Positions 51,112-59,514 of a stretch of DNA of 64,000 nt are shown here, one piece after another (positions within the stretch are counted from its first letter, which is position 1; each line of letters opens with the position of its first letter). The position numbers and the translations under genes are program-made. Under the pieces are notes generated by a model. That model ran no database searches. It saw nothing but the letters and a program-made list of their open reading frames with translations, and was not told the DNA's origin. The DNA is from Ruminococcus sp. (lineage in GTDB: Bacteria; Bacillota; Clostridia; Oscillospirales; Ruminococcaceae): assembly GCA_017534835.1 (NCBI GenBank), contig JAFXVT010000042.1:28414-92413 (forward strand). The letters are read 5' to 3'.

Positions 51112-52415
51112 TTTCTGACCTTTCTCAGATATTCCTCCGCAGAGGTGTACAGCTCCTTTGCAGCCTGTGAGGAGTCAGCCTTGCCGTATGAGACCTTCTC
51201 GATAGCGCTGTTGCATATCTCCTTAATACGAGGAAGCTCCATATACGGGCTTATCGTGACCACATCGAGCGCTGAGAGCATCTCGTCGTTGTCGCGTGCG
51301 AGCCCCCTGAGCAGTCCGGCGGCTTCGAGAGCCTCTTCCGCACGCCGGGAAACGGGGATACCGCGCGTTGTGCCGAGTATCTTCGCACATTCGGGGTCAC
51401 TGAGCATAAAGTCCATAAAGGCAGCGGCTTCATCGGGATACTTTGTCTCTTTTGAGACGGCATAAAGCACGGAGGGCTTTATCATCCAGCCGTCGGTATT
51501 CCCGTCCGCGTCACTGAGGAGAGGTCCGGCTTCGAGCACTCCTGCCGGCAGAACCATTTCGTACTTGCCGACAGAGCTTCCCCATTCGAGAGCTCCGGCG
51601 ACATTTCCGCTGATGAACTCCGGCGACTGATAGAGAGCGGCACTGCCGTCCTCGTCGATGCGCTCCTTCACTGTGCGGATAACGCGGCTGTCCTCGAGCT
51701 TTTTGTAGAAGTCGAGCGCCATTTTCAGGTCGTCCTCGGTGAATCCGAGTTCGCCTTCCATTGAGACGAATTCTCTTCCGGTATGCTGCTGGACGTAGAC
51801 TACTGCGAGATACCACGCTGTTCCGCCGGACTGGATGTCGAGGTCAAGTGGATAGCAGCCTTTTTCTCCCATAGTTTTGCCGAGAGCGAAGAGGTCGTCC
51901 CACGTTTCCGGATAGGAAGCACCGAATTTGCGGTAGCTTTCGGAATTGTAAAACAGACCGCGTCCGCTGACCGAAACTGTAACGGCGTTGAGCTTATCGT
52001 TCATTCGTCCGAACGAGAGCACCTCTTCATCAAAGCCGGAGAGGTCGAGCCGGTCTGAGAGCAGACCAAGGTCGTAGAATCCGTTTCCGTCAGGCGAAAG
52101 CGATACGAGCCAGTCGTAGTTCACCTGCATCACGTCGGGGGCTGTTCCTCCGCTTATCTGAGAGCTGACCTTCTCGGTCCAGCCGTCCCAGCCGCCGTAT
52201 TCGGGCGTTATCGTGATGTCGGGGTGCTGCTCCTCCCAGAGCTTTATAGCGGCGAGAGTTGCTTCGTGCCGGTCATCGCCGCCCCACCACGAAAAGCGGA
52301 GCGTGCATTTGTCGAGTTTGCCGTCGGGGAGAGTCACATTCTGTGAACTGTCTGCGCAGGCTGTGAGAGCTGTTATGCAGCCTAATGCTGCAAGATATAT
52401 CATATGTTTTTTCAT
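51108..52415 (-). CDS. Extracellular sugar-binding lipoprotein of the CUT1 importer
   Basis: 435 residues. The signal peptide ends at the lipobox LTAC (Cys at about 20). The family 1 solute-binding fold shows LRFSWWGGDDRHEATLAAI near 42, APDVMQVNYDWLVSL near 95, GRGLFYNSESYRKFG and YPETWDDLF near 155, and SKETKYPDEAAAFMDFMLSDPE near 330. It captures the oligosaccharide outside the cell and passes it to the two permeases. Own promoter in the 134-base gap after the alpha-galactosidase gene. Ligand unknown; the neighbouring GH36 and GH105 suggest a galactose-decorated pectic fragment. Confidence 0.93.
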   Translation of the reverse strand: MKKHMIYLAALGCITALTACADSSQNVTLPDGKLDKCTLRFSWWGGDDRHEATLAAIKLWEEQHPDITITPEYGGWDGWTEKVSSQISGGTAPDVMQVNYDWLVSLSPDGNGFYDLGLLSDRLDLSGFDEEVLSFGRMNDKLNAVTVSVSGRGLFYNSESYRKFGASYPETWDDLFALGKTMGEKGCYPLDLDIQSGGTAWYLAVVYVQQHTGREFVSMEGELGFTEDDLKMALDFYKKLEDSRVIRTVKERIDEDGSAALYQSPEFISGNVAGALEWGSSVGKYEMVLPAGVLEAGPLLSDADGNTDGWMIKPSVLYAVSKETKYPDEAAAFMDFMLSDPECAKILGTTRGIPVSRRAEEALEAAGLLRGLARDNDEMLSALDVVTISPYMELPRIKEICNSAIEKVSYGKADSSQAAKELYTSAEEYLRKVRK

Positions 52416-52447
52416 AATACAGCTCCTAAGAATATAATGATATACAT

Positions 52448-52476
52448 ATTATACAATAAATATTGCTGATAATCAA
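52448..52476 (-). promoter_or_regulatory. Promoter of the sugar importer operon
   Basis: Minus strand TTGATT (52476-52471), 17 bases, TATAAT (52453-52448), 32 bases before the binding-protein start codon. Confidence 0.78.
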
Positions 52477-52506
52477 GTATTTTCCAAAAAATCCACTCAA
52501 AGGAAC

Positions 52507-52541
52507 AGCTGCACGTCCCGGAAGCTCCGGAGCGTGCAGCT
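52507..52541 (-). terminator. Terminator-like hairpin after the alpha-galactosidase gene
   Basis: AGCTGCACG (52507-52515) and CGTGCAGCT (52533-52541), with an inner CCGGA/TCCGG stem. The minus-strand tail TTCCTTTG is weakly T-rich, so termination may be partial. Confidence 0.6.
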
Positions 52542-52549
52542 GAATTGTT

Positions 52550-54187
52550 TCACATAATATAGGTTCGGGTGATTATCTTGTCGCCGAGGAGATATGTGAC
52601 AACGAGGTCGCTGTCATCGAGAGTGGCTGAGAGTATCTCCGCCGAGCGCATACGCATAAATCCGTTGAGGATACGCATTTCATCGTCGCCGTAGAATGAC
52701 ACGTCATCGGAGGTGAAGAGCACGCTGCCGGCTGATGCGTTGACCTCGCCGAGCGCCATTTTCTGGGCTGTAGACATCGAAGTTCCGTTGCTTCTGAGAA
52801 TGAACACATCGGGGTCGCTGAGGAAGGCTCTGCCGTTGAGCTGACGGCGGAACACCGTATCCATTATGGTAGTTCTTGTACTGATGCGCTCACGGTGAGC
52901 GAGGCGCATATACGGCTTGTCGTCCCAGTCGAGCGAGACATCGCAGCCGATGCGGCAGTAATCCGCACGACCGAACGCAGAAGCGAGAGGAACTCCGCAG
53001 GCGAGTATCAGTGCATCGCCGGCACATTCGCGGAGGAAGTCCATAGCCTCTGCCATTATCTGACCTCTTGTCTTGTCGCGGCGCGGGATAAGGCTTACTG
53101 CGTAGAGAAAATCAAGTTTGAGCAGGCGGAATCCCCATTTGTTCACGACGGTATCTATTATCTCTCTGATATAGTCGCGCACCTCGGGATTGTAGAAGTC
53201 GAGCACATAGAAGCCGGACCAGTTCGAGCCGCCCTTGATATAGTCGGCATTTTCGTCGATCGCGAGCCAGCTTTTGTGGGTCATAAATGTTATCGAATCC
53301 TGCTCGCAGATAAACGGTGCGAGCCATATTCCCGGGATAAGACCGGCTTCGGTGATACGCTCAGCCTCGGCTTTCATACCGTCGGGGAATTTCTGGTGGT
53401 CGTAGTACCAGTCGCCTACAACGTTCTCCCAGCCGTCGTCTATCTGGAATACGTCTGCTTTATGCTTCTGCTCCCTGATAGCGCGCAGGTCGGCATCAAG
53501 TATCGTTGTATTGATGTTCTGATAGTGGCGGTACCAGCTCGTATAGCCGTAAACGGGCTTTGCCTCGGGACGGAGCTTTATTCCGAGCTCGCGGAACCAG
53601 CCGTCGAAAACGTCCTTTTCGTAGCCGTCGGCTATATACAGCTTCAGACCGTCATACTTTCCGTTTATGGCAAGTCCGCGGCAGTCTTTCGAGCAGATGA
53701 GCTCGTCGGAATAGGTCTTTGTCCTGATGAGCGTGAAGCCGCAGTCCTCGGAGAGCGAGCCGATGAGGTTGAAGGTCTCGCCGTTGCGCACATAGCCGTA
53801 GCTCCAGCCGTGGAGCTCGCCGGGAGCGCCCGAATACCCTGTGAAATTATAGTCGCCGTACTGCGAGAACGAGTATTTGTCAGCGATACCGTAGGGGATA
53901 TGCTCGATGCCTCTCATCTTGTCGTAGATGGAATGCTCGATCGAGTCCGTCCACGACTGATAGCCGTTGAGGAATATGCGGTCTGTCTCGCAGTAGCCGA
54001 AGCGGAAAACGGCAGTGAGCTCGGTTATGGTTATCTCATCGGATGATTCTAGAGAAGCTGTGAAAACATCTCCCTCGGTTGAGATATTGAGCAAAACAAG
54101 ATCGCTCCTGATACTGTGGCGCGTGTGGACGGTGAATGTTTCATCGCCGTGTTCATATGAGAATGTGACTGAATCAAGCTTTATCAT
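52550..54187 (-). CDS. GH36 family alpha-galactosidase
   Basis: 545 residues, no signal peptide. An N-terminal beta-sandwich (about 1-200, FLNGYQSWTDS) precedes the barrel: YGYTSWYRHYQNINTT near 210, VFQIDDGWE near 250, GLIPGIWLAPF near 290, the nucleophile aspartate in RLLKLDFLYA near 355, and the acid/base aspartate in YCRIGCDVSLDWDD near 415. It cleaves terminal alpha-galactose. Shorter than AgaB-like GH36 (~720) because the C-terminal domain is small. GAGGAGG precedes the start. Follows the TetR gene by 45 bases and galactose released here could enter the galK pathway encoded elsewhere in the window. Confidence 0.9.
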   Translation of the reverse strand: MIKLDSVTFSYEHGDETFTVHTRHSIRSDLVLLNISTEGDVFTASLESSDEITITELTAVFRFGYCETDRIFLNGYQSWTDSIEHSIYDKMRGIEHIPYGIADKYSFSQYGDYNFTGYSGAPGELHGWSYGYVRNGETFNLIGSLSEDCGFTLIRTKTYSDELICSKDCRGLAINGKYDGLKLYIADGYEKDVFDGWFRELGIKLRPEAKPVYGYTSWYRHYQNINTTILDADLRAIREQKHKADVFQIDDGWENVVGDWYYDHQKFPDGMKAEAERITEAGLIPGIWLAPFICEQDSITFMTHKSWLAIDENADYIKGGSNWSGFYVLDFYNPEVRDYIREIIDTVVNKWGFRLLKLDFLYAVSLIPRRDKTRGQIMAEAMDFLRECAGDALILACGVPLASAFGRADYCRIGCDVSLDWDDKPYMRLAHRERISTRTTIMDTVFRRQLNGRAFLSDPDVFILRSNGTSMSTAQKMALGEVNASAGSVLFTSDDVSFYGDDEMRILNGFMRMRSAEILSATLDDSDLVVTYLLGDKIITRTYIM

Positions 54188-54232
54188 AGTTGTGGACCTC
54201 CTCTGTATAGTTGTATTATCAGGTGTTTGTGC

Positions 54233-54877
54233 TTACTTTTTCAGGTAGTAGACAGCAGCGTCGATGATAGTCTCAAGCTCCTTTGTTGCGAGAGAGAAAT
54301 CGTCAGACGGCAGAAGCTCGCCCTGTATGAGCTTTTTGCTCAGCTCCATAAAGGTGTGTGCAAATGAAACGTAGAACAGCTGGAAATGCTCGATCTCTCT
54401 TACTGAGCCGTCCTCAAGTCCGGCACGGTAGGCTCTTTCAAATACCGGATAGAAGTTGAGTATCGACTTGTCGTAATCCCTGAGCTTTTCCTTTGGTACG
54501 TTCTCGCGGATTATCATAAGGTCGAATTCGCTGAGCAGCTTCATAAATGTCGGGTGTGCGTCGTAAAGCACGATGAACATACGCATAAGGTCGGAGCATT
54601 GCTTGAGACCGGTCTGGCTCTTGAAGACAGGGGAGTCGAAAACTCCGCTGAACATAGCCTTCATCTCGTCCCAAAGGTGAGTCATTGCTGCGATGGTTAT
54701 GCCTGTTTTTGTGCCGAAGTAGCGATAGAGCGTTGCAACGCCGATGCCGCATTCGTCTGCGATGTCGGTCATTTTCACGTTTTCGATGCCCTTTTGCAGG
54801 AACATCTTTGCGCTCACATCGATGGCGTGGTTAATGCGTTTTGTGCGAAAATTCTGCGATATATACTCGTTTTCCAC
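54233..54877 (-). CDS. TetR/AcrR family regulator
   Basis: 214 residues. The N-terminal helix-turn-helix is MTDIADECGIGVATLYRYFGTKTGI (about 36-60; key pattern A-x-x-x-G-x-x-x-x-TLYRYF). The C-terminal ligand domain is all-alpha without recognisable ligand residues. GTG start at 54877 with AAGGAGG nine bases upstream. Two tandem palindromes in its own upstream region are its likely operators. It precedes the alpha-galactosidase gene on the same strand and probably controls it; sugar loci are more often run by LacI or AraC proteins, so a TetR here is less common. Confidence 0.88.
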   Translation of the reverse strand: MENEYISQNFRTKRINHAIDVSAKMFLQKGIENVKMTDIADECGIGVATLYRYFGTKTGITIAAMTHLWDEMKAMFSGVFDSPVFKSQTGLKQCSDLMRMFIVLYDAHPTFMKLLSEFDLMIIRENVPKEKLRDYDKSILNFYPVFERAYRAGLEDGSVREIEHFQLFYVSFAHTFMELSKKLIQGELLPSDDFSLATKELETIIDAAVYYLKK

Positions 54878-54918
54878 TTGACAAACCTCCTTTTTTATGG
54901 TAAAATGAACTTAGGATA

Positions 54919-54956
54919 TGATAGGAAAGCTATCAATTGATAGATATAGTCTATCA
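54919..54956 (-). promoter_or_regulatory. Tandem operator palindromes upstream of the tetR gene
   Basis: TGATAG-N5-CTATCA at 54919-54935 and TGATAG-N7-CTATCA at 54938-54956 (the second with perfect seven-base arms TGATAGA/TCTATCA). They share half-sites and lie 42-79 bases upstream of the GTG start, the typical place for TetR autorepression. Confidence 0.7.
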
Positions 54957-55134
54957 CATTTTTATGTTTTTGTCAATAGGTTTCCGGATTTTTTCAGGTG
55001 TGCATATGATCGGTATTCGCTTGAAGGAAATCGGAAGTGATGATATAGTACCGTGTTTTTTCGGGGAAAAGAGTTCGCATCGGCGGACTCGGGGATGCGG
55101 ACCGGTGAATGACGTGTAGTATATATGTCCGCGC
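54957..55134. other. Intergenic stretch between tetR and the pilus operon end
   Basis: With the operators and the terminator it makes a 300-bp gene-free region. A CGCATC/GATGCG stem near 55076-55105 is visible. No coding signal or known RNA was recognised. Confidence 0.4.
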
Positions 55135-55174
55135 AAAAAACTCTCACAGGCTTGAAATAACAGCCCGTGAGAGT
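55135..55174 (-). terminator. Terminator of the pilus operon
   Basis: CTCTCAC (55141-55147) and GTGAGAG (55167-55173), with AGGCT/AGCCC inner pairing. The minus-strand 3' side has TTTTTT. It lies four bases past the last sortase gene. Confidence 0.85.
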
Positions 55175-55177
55175 TTT

Positions 55178-55825
55178 TCATTTTTCGGTATGTCTGGCAC
55201 GTATCGTGACTCTGCTCCTGCCGCTGAGGTCGCAGGTGAAAAGCGTGAGCTGCCAGTCCTCGGTGCTTCCGGCGAGCATAGAGTCGATGTCGGTACCGCC
55301 GACGCTTTCGACGCTTATGACCGAATACAGGTGCTGATTTCCCTCGCAGTCGGTGAACATTATCTCATCGCCCTCTGAGAGGTCCTTCAATTTGCCGAAA
55401 TGGCTGTTGTAGTTGTGTGCAGCGATGATGAGGTCGCCGCCCTCAGCGGTTCCTCTGTAGCGGCAGGGAGACGTCCTGAGCACGTTGTAGTCGAGCTCGT
55501 TAGCGACAGGAAGCTCAAGATCCAGCGCCGATATAGTGATATATCCGCAGTAAAGTCTTCCGTTCAGCTCTATCGTCGGAAGCGGAGGAGCTGTCGTTGT
55601 TGTTGTCTCGTATTGGGCATAGAGGTCGGGCGCGGCTGTAGTGATGACAGCTGTTTCTGTGGGCTTCTGAGTCGGCTCCGGTATCGCCTCGATAAGCTCG
55701 GAAAGCGTATTCCCGGCTTCCTCGCCGGCGCGCTTGTTTTCTTCCGCATTATACAAGCACAGGAACAGTGCCGCGATTATCAGCACTGTTCCTGTTGCGA
55801 TAAACAATATTCTGAGTTTATTCAT
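55178..55825 (-). CDS. Second sortase of the pilus operon (TLxTC type, Thr-rich stalk)
   Basis: 215 residues. A membrane anchor (about 5-24) is followed by an unusual Pro/Thr-rich stalk (about 45-85, EPTQKPTETAVITTAAP and TTTTTAPPLP), then the sortase barrel with the catalytic histidine in LIIAAHNYNSHFG, cysteine in LTLFTCDLSG and arginine in RSRVTIRA. It lacks the C-terminal helix and the class C Thr-His-Arg-Leu ending, so it resembles housekeeping or class D/E-like enzymes more than the polymerase. It may attach the finished pilus, or the minor pilin, to the wall. Starts inside the minor pilin gene (8-base overlap). Confidence 0.85.
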   Translation of the reverse strand: MNKLRILFIATGTVLIIAALFLCLYNAEENKRAGEEAGNTLSELIEAIPEPTQKPTETAVITTAAPDLYAQYETTTTTAPPLPTIELNGRLYCGYITISALDLELPVANELDYNVLRTSPCRYRGTAEGGDLIIAAHNYNSHFGKLKDLSEGDEIMFTDCEGNQHLYSVISVESVGGTDIDSMLAGSTEDWQLTLFTCDLSGRSRVTIRARHTEK

Positions 55826-56840
55826 CTTCTTTTTTCTTGGGTAAGGATACGCCTACGAAGAGCATAACAACTCCGCCTGCTGCAAGCGGTACAACCGGCC
55901 ACCAGAGCTGTCCTGTCTGTGGAAGCTTGGGCGTTGTTGTGGTAGTTGCGGGAGCAGTTGTCGTCGTTGTTGATACAACAGAAGTAGTTGTGGCAGATGT
56001 CGTAGTGGTAGTTGTCTGTGTTGCTGTTCCGCCGCTTGTCCTGCGCGAAGGATTGTAGGTGTTCTTAATGAGATACTGTGTTGAGTTGTAATCCACGATA
56101 ACATCGTATTTCACGGGTATCTCGCGCTCAGCCACACGCCATTCAGCCTCGGGGTCGAGGTCTTCCCATACGAACTGCCAGTTGTTCTCTTCATTGAGTG
56201 TTACAGTATCGAAGAGCTCGCCGCTCTTGTAGAGGTCAACTGTGACGTATACAGGGCGCATCTTAGCGTTGTCGTCGTTGTCCACCCAGACCTTTCTCAC
56301 TGTGTAGCTCTGAGACGTTCCGCCGAGAGTGCTGTTGCTGTATATCTTCGGGAAGATCTTGCTTTCCTCGGTATCTCCTGCCTTTATCTCGAAGAGGAGG
56401 GGAGAAGCTGTATAGAAGTTATGCTCGATCTTCACGCCTTCTGCTATCGCGAGATAGAGACCAGCCTCGGAAGCTGAAAATACAGCTGTTCCGTTCGCAT
56501 CGGTATCGCTCTCCCACAGGCACGGAAGCGCATCGCGCATAACAAGGCTTTCGAGGGACTTGGCAACTATGCCTATATTCTCCTCGGAGAGGTCTGTGAG
56601 GTCTACGGGATAATCTGCGAAATCGCCTGTAAGGACGTATTCGTTGTCGATCTTTTCACCTATTCGGTATATGCTCCAGTGCATATCCTTCACAGCCTTG
56701 CTTCCGCTTTCACAGATGAGCGAAACTGAGCTGTTTTCGGCTGAAGCAGCCGCCGGGATATAAAGCACAAGGAGCGAAACTGCTGCCAGAACGCTCATAA
56801 GCGCAGCAAATAGTTTATTCTTCCCGGTCTGCAATCTCAT
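55818..56840 (-). CDS. Minor (basal or ancillary) pilin with Cna-B domain and LPQTG anchor
   Basis: 340 residues. Signal peptide ending in AAASA (about residue 34); an N-terminal region of beta strands (to about 165); a Cna-B domain (about 175-260: SYTVRKVWVDNDD, VYVTVDLYKSGE, WQFVWEDLDPEAEWRVAERE); a long Thr-rich spacer; and the sorting signal LPQTG, a hydrophobic helix and KKKEDE. In Gram-positive pili this architecture belongs to the base or ancillary subunit. Start: ATG 56840, or GTG three bases earlier, with only a weak AAGCAAGG; it overlaps the end of the sortase C gene by 26 bases. Confidence 0.87.
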   Translation of the reverse strand: MRLQTGKNKLFAALMSVLAAVSLLVLYIPAAASAENSSVSLICESGSKAVKDMHWSIYRIGEKIDNEYVLTGDFADYPVDLTDLSEENIGIVAKSLESLVMRDALPCLWESDTDANGTAVFSASEAGLYLAIAEGVKIEHNFYTASPLLFEIKAGDTEESKIFPKIYSNSTLGGTSQSYTVRKVWVDNDDNAKMRPVYVTVDLYKSGELFDTVTLNEENNWQFVWEDLDPEAEWRVAEREIPVKYDVIVDYNSTQYLIKNTYNPSRRTSGGTATQTTTTTTSATTTSVVSTTTTTAPATTTTTPKLPQTGQLWWPVVPLAAGGVVMLFVGVSLPKKKEDE

Positions 56841-57741
56841 CACCTTGCTTTCTTAATGATTCATTGTTTTCGTCAGGATCTTTACTGACCTTTGGTCTTG
56901 CGGCTTTCCTGCCGGACTTGCTGCTCCTGCGTTTTTGTCTCTTGTCGTGCGTGAACACGAGGAAAAGTGCTATTATCAGCAGCGGGATAGCTGTTATCGG
57001 TGTAACGATAAGTGTATCGACCTTGAACGCTTCGTTCTTTACGAATACGCCGGGTTTGACAACAGCATTTTCTGTTCTCACGCCTCTGACGAGAAGACGG
57101 TGGGTATTGATGCCGTAAGGAGTGCAGGTCATCAGCGTGCAGTAGTCTTTTCCGGGAACTATCTGAAGCTGGTCTGTTTCCTCGGGCAGTACGGTAACTA
57201 TCTGGTCGACCTTATAGGTGAGAAGTCTGTTGAGTATAGTTATCGTGAATTCATCGCCTATCTCGATATCATCGAGATCTGTGAACAGCTTTGCACTCGG
57301 GAGACCCCGGTGTCCGGAAAGGACACAGTGCGTGGATTCGCCGCCAACCGGAAGGCTCGTGCCCGGAAGGTGACCAATGCCGACCTGTAGTACCTCTTTC
57401 TCAACTCCGTGATAGATAGGCAGCTCAACATTGATCTTGTCGATGTCGATATAGCCCATTATACCATGTGTCACATCGAGTGCCTCATTGTAACCTGGAA
57501 CGAGCGAAGGGTCGAAGAATGCGCTTGGCTTTTCGCTCAGACGTGTATTGTAGTCAGAAGCTGCGTTGAAGATGCCTTCCAGACTTCTGTCATCTGAGGT
57601 CGCAAGTGCATCGTTATATGAAGCGATAACTCGTGATGCATGCTTTGAATTGACATATTCGCTTATCGCAGGATATAGCAGCACGGACAAACCAATGAGG
57701 AACATAGCAACTATAAGTATGCTGAACAAATGCTTCTTCAT
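56815..57741 (-). CDS. srtC: Class C (pilin-polymerising) sortase
   Basis: 308 residues. N-terminal helix (about 7-27), an N-terminal lid region with FFDPSLVPGYNEAL near 76 (the Asp-Pro-x lid motif is approximately at DPS), catalytic histidine in LSGHRGLPSAKLFTDLD, cysteine and arginine in LMTCTPYGINTHRLLVRG, a diagnostic class C block, a C-terminal helix (about 240-262) and a very basic tail. It links backbone pilins by lysine-to-threonine bonds. GGGAGG precedes ATG 57741; the in-frame upstream codons have no similarity. Lies right after the backbone pilin, separated by a hairpin. Confidence 0.95.
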   Translation of the reverse strand: MKKHLFSILIVAMFLIGLSVLLYPAISEYVNSKHASRVIASYNDALATSDDRSLEGIFNAASDYNTRLSEKPSAFFDPSLVPGYNEALDVTHGIMGYIDIDKINVELPIYHGVEKEVLQVGIGHLPGTSLPVGGESTHCVLSGHRGLPSAKLFTDLDDIEIGDEFTITILNRLLTYKVDQIVTVLPEETDQLQIVPGKDYCTLMTCTPYGINTHRLLVRGVRTENAVVKPGVFVKNEAFKVDTLIVTPITAIPLLIIALFLVFTHDKRQKRRSSKSGRKAARPKVSKDPDENNESLRKQGDEIADREE

Positions 57742-57763
57742 TGGTTCCTCCCTGCCGCGATAG

Positions 57764-57790
57764 CGCGGCGGAAGCGGATGCCTCCGCCGC
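57764..57790 (-). promoter_or_regulatory. Intercistronic hairpin between backbone pilin and sortase C
   Basis: CGGCGGA (57765-57771) and TCCGCCG (57782-57788), extended by one or two pairs. No T-run follows on the minus strand. It is well placed to protect the pilin mRNA or reduce read-through into the sortase gene. Confidence 0.5.
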
Positions 57791-57810
57791 CATGCGGTCA
57801 AATTAATGCT

Positions 57811-59466
57811 TTACTGTTCCTTGATGTTCATTCTCTTTCTTACAACGAAGAGTACGATTGCGCCGCATACCATAAGGCTGCCGACAATGTAGAAGATAGT
57901 TGTACCGATACCACCGGTGCCGGGAAGAGTTGAACCCTTAACGTTTTCGATATTAGTTTCGAACATAGAGTTTGTAGTATTGAAAGACATAGGATTGCCG
58001 TCAGCAGTTGCTGCCCAGCCTTCATTGGAAGCAGTGCCTGTTATGACGATAGTGATCGGCTCTGCAAGCTTATTATACTTTGCAGGAGCTTCAAGCTCAG
58101 TGAGTGTGTATGTTCCGGGAGCAAGGCCCTTGAAGCTGATAACGCCGTCTGTACCTGAAGTAACTACAGTATTGACCTTCTGAAGCTTGCCCTGTTCTGT
58201 TGTATCAGTAACAAGAGAGTACTTCTGAGTTTTGGATGCATACTTATCTTCTGTTGCTGCGGTAGGGGCGTCAGTTGTATATGTACCGTCCTTGAGCTGG
58301 TAGTAAGTACCTGTTGCGTCAAGTTTGAAGTACTGAGTGTCTACCTTTGTAGCGTGGAGACCTTCACCGGAAAGTCTGAACTTGGCGCCGGAAAGAGCAG
58401 CGCCTGTATCCTTGTCTACCTTTTTGAACTTGATTGCTGTTGTGAACGTCTTAGTTGTGCTGTCAGGAGTTTTACCTGTAGGTGTGGACGATGAAGGCTT
58501 ATCAGGATTGCCCGGCTCGCTGTTTCCATCACCTGTGTAGTCGTGGTTAGGATTGTTGGAGAATTTGAGCGACACAGTATTGTCGTTGCTGTCAGTGTAT
58601 AAGTCAGCATTCTCGTTCAGTGTTGCGGAGTAGGTGACGGTGATGGGTTTGCCTACGTATGAAGCGGTGTTATATTGGATGAAATTCTTGAATACTATCT
58701 CGAAGTTATTAGTATCAGTATCAGTAATAACATCATAGGCCGTAGCAGCGATCGGTGCATTATTGATTTTTACAACTACATCGTTATTGAATGTAAGACC
58801 GTCTTCCATATCATCGCTTACAACGAAGAAATACTTGTTGTAGCCGGTCATATCCGGAACCTTTGAATCGAGCTGGAAGTTGATAACGTCGCCAATGCTT
58901 GCAGTGTTAGCCTTTACCTTTGACTCACCTTCGACTATGTTCTTATCAAGTGAGGGAACATCGGTCTTGGGACTGATAGTTACATCTTCAACGACCTTAA
59001 GTATGTAACGGCTGTTTGCATCGTCTTTGTCGTTGAAATCAGTTACGTCCTTTATGAGGTAATAACCGGGAGCTAAAGAATCGAGTTCAGCAACATCGGA
59101 TGTTCCGTCAGCCTTAGCCTTAGCGCCGACTTTCTGAGGATTCTCGAGATAAGCTGCGAGCTCTGCAGCTACAGTGGGAGCATTTCCTTCTGTTATCGAA
59201 CCAGCGTATGCGCCGGCATCGCCCAGTGCAGTTTTACCTGCAGCAGTAATACCGTTGCCCCAGGCAAGCTCGGTCAGTACATTGTCCTGAAGGTTACCTG
59301 AGAATATCTGATAAACCTCATATGTACGCTTGCTTACGTCAGCTGAATCAACTGTTAATGTGTATGTTTCGTCAGCAGCAAAAACGGGAGCTGCTGCAGC
59401 ACTTGCTGAAACAGCGAGTACAGATGTCATAAGTATAGCAGATAAGCCTTTGATCGATTTTCTCAT
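57811..59466 (-). CDS. Major backbone pilin with isopeptide-type domains and LPGTG anchor
   Basis: 551 residues. Signal peptide (KSIKGLSAILMTSVLAV to ...APVFA, about 30). N-terminal domain (about 32-168) ends with VTISPKTDVPSLDKNI; K in SPK is a candidate pilin-motif lysine for polymerisation. Middle domain (about 170-310) resembles the SpaA/FimA D2 fold (GDVINFQLDSKVPDMTGYN). After a Pro/Ser/Thr linker, a Cna-B-type domain (about 340-500) has IKFKKVDKDTGAALSGAKFRL and the E-box TYTLTELEAP. Sorting signal LPGTGGIG, hydrophobic helix and RKRMNIKEQ follow. This is the shaft subunit; sortase C is encoded directly downstream. Confidence 0.93.
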   Translation of the reverse strand: MRKSIKGLSAILMTSVLAVSASAAAAPVFAADETYTLTVDSADVSKRTYEVYQIFSGNLQDNVLTELAWGNGITAAGKTALGDAGAYAGSITEGNAPTVAAELAAYLENPQKVGAKAKADGTSDVAELDSLAPGYYLIKDVTDFNDKDDANSRYILKVVEDVTISPKTDVPSLDKNIVEGESKVKANTASIGDVINFQLDSKVPDMTGYNKYFFVVSDDMEDGLTFNNDVVVKINNAPIAATAYDVITDTDTNNFEIVFKNFIQYNTASYVGKPITVTYSATLNENADLYTDSNDNTVSLKFSNNPNHDYTGDGNSEPGNPDKPSSSTPTGKTPDSTTKTFTTAIKFKKVDKDTGAALSGAKFRLSGEGLHATKVDTQYFKLDATGTYYQLKDGTYTTDAPTAATEDKYASKTQKYSLVTDTTEQGKLQKVNTVVTSGTDGVISFKGLAPGTYTLTELEAPAKYNKLAEPITIVITGTASNEGWAATADGNPMSFNTTNSMFETNIENVKGSTLPGTGGIGTTIFYIVGSLMVCGAIVLFVVRKRMNIKEQ

Positions 59467-59514
59467 AATAATAATTCCTTTCGTATTATTTGATCCTTGA
59501 TTGCGAGATGCCCG

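Noticed and set aside
54937-55119. Small open frame between tetR and the pilus operon
   Set aside because: Sixty codons without motif; overlaps operator palindromes and a stem-forming region.
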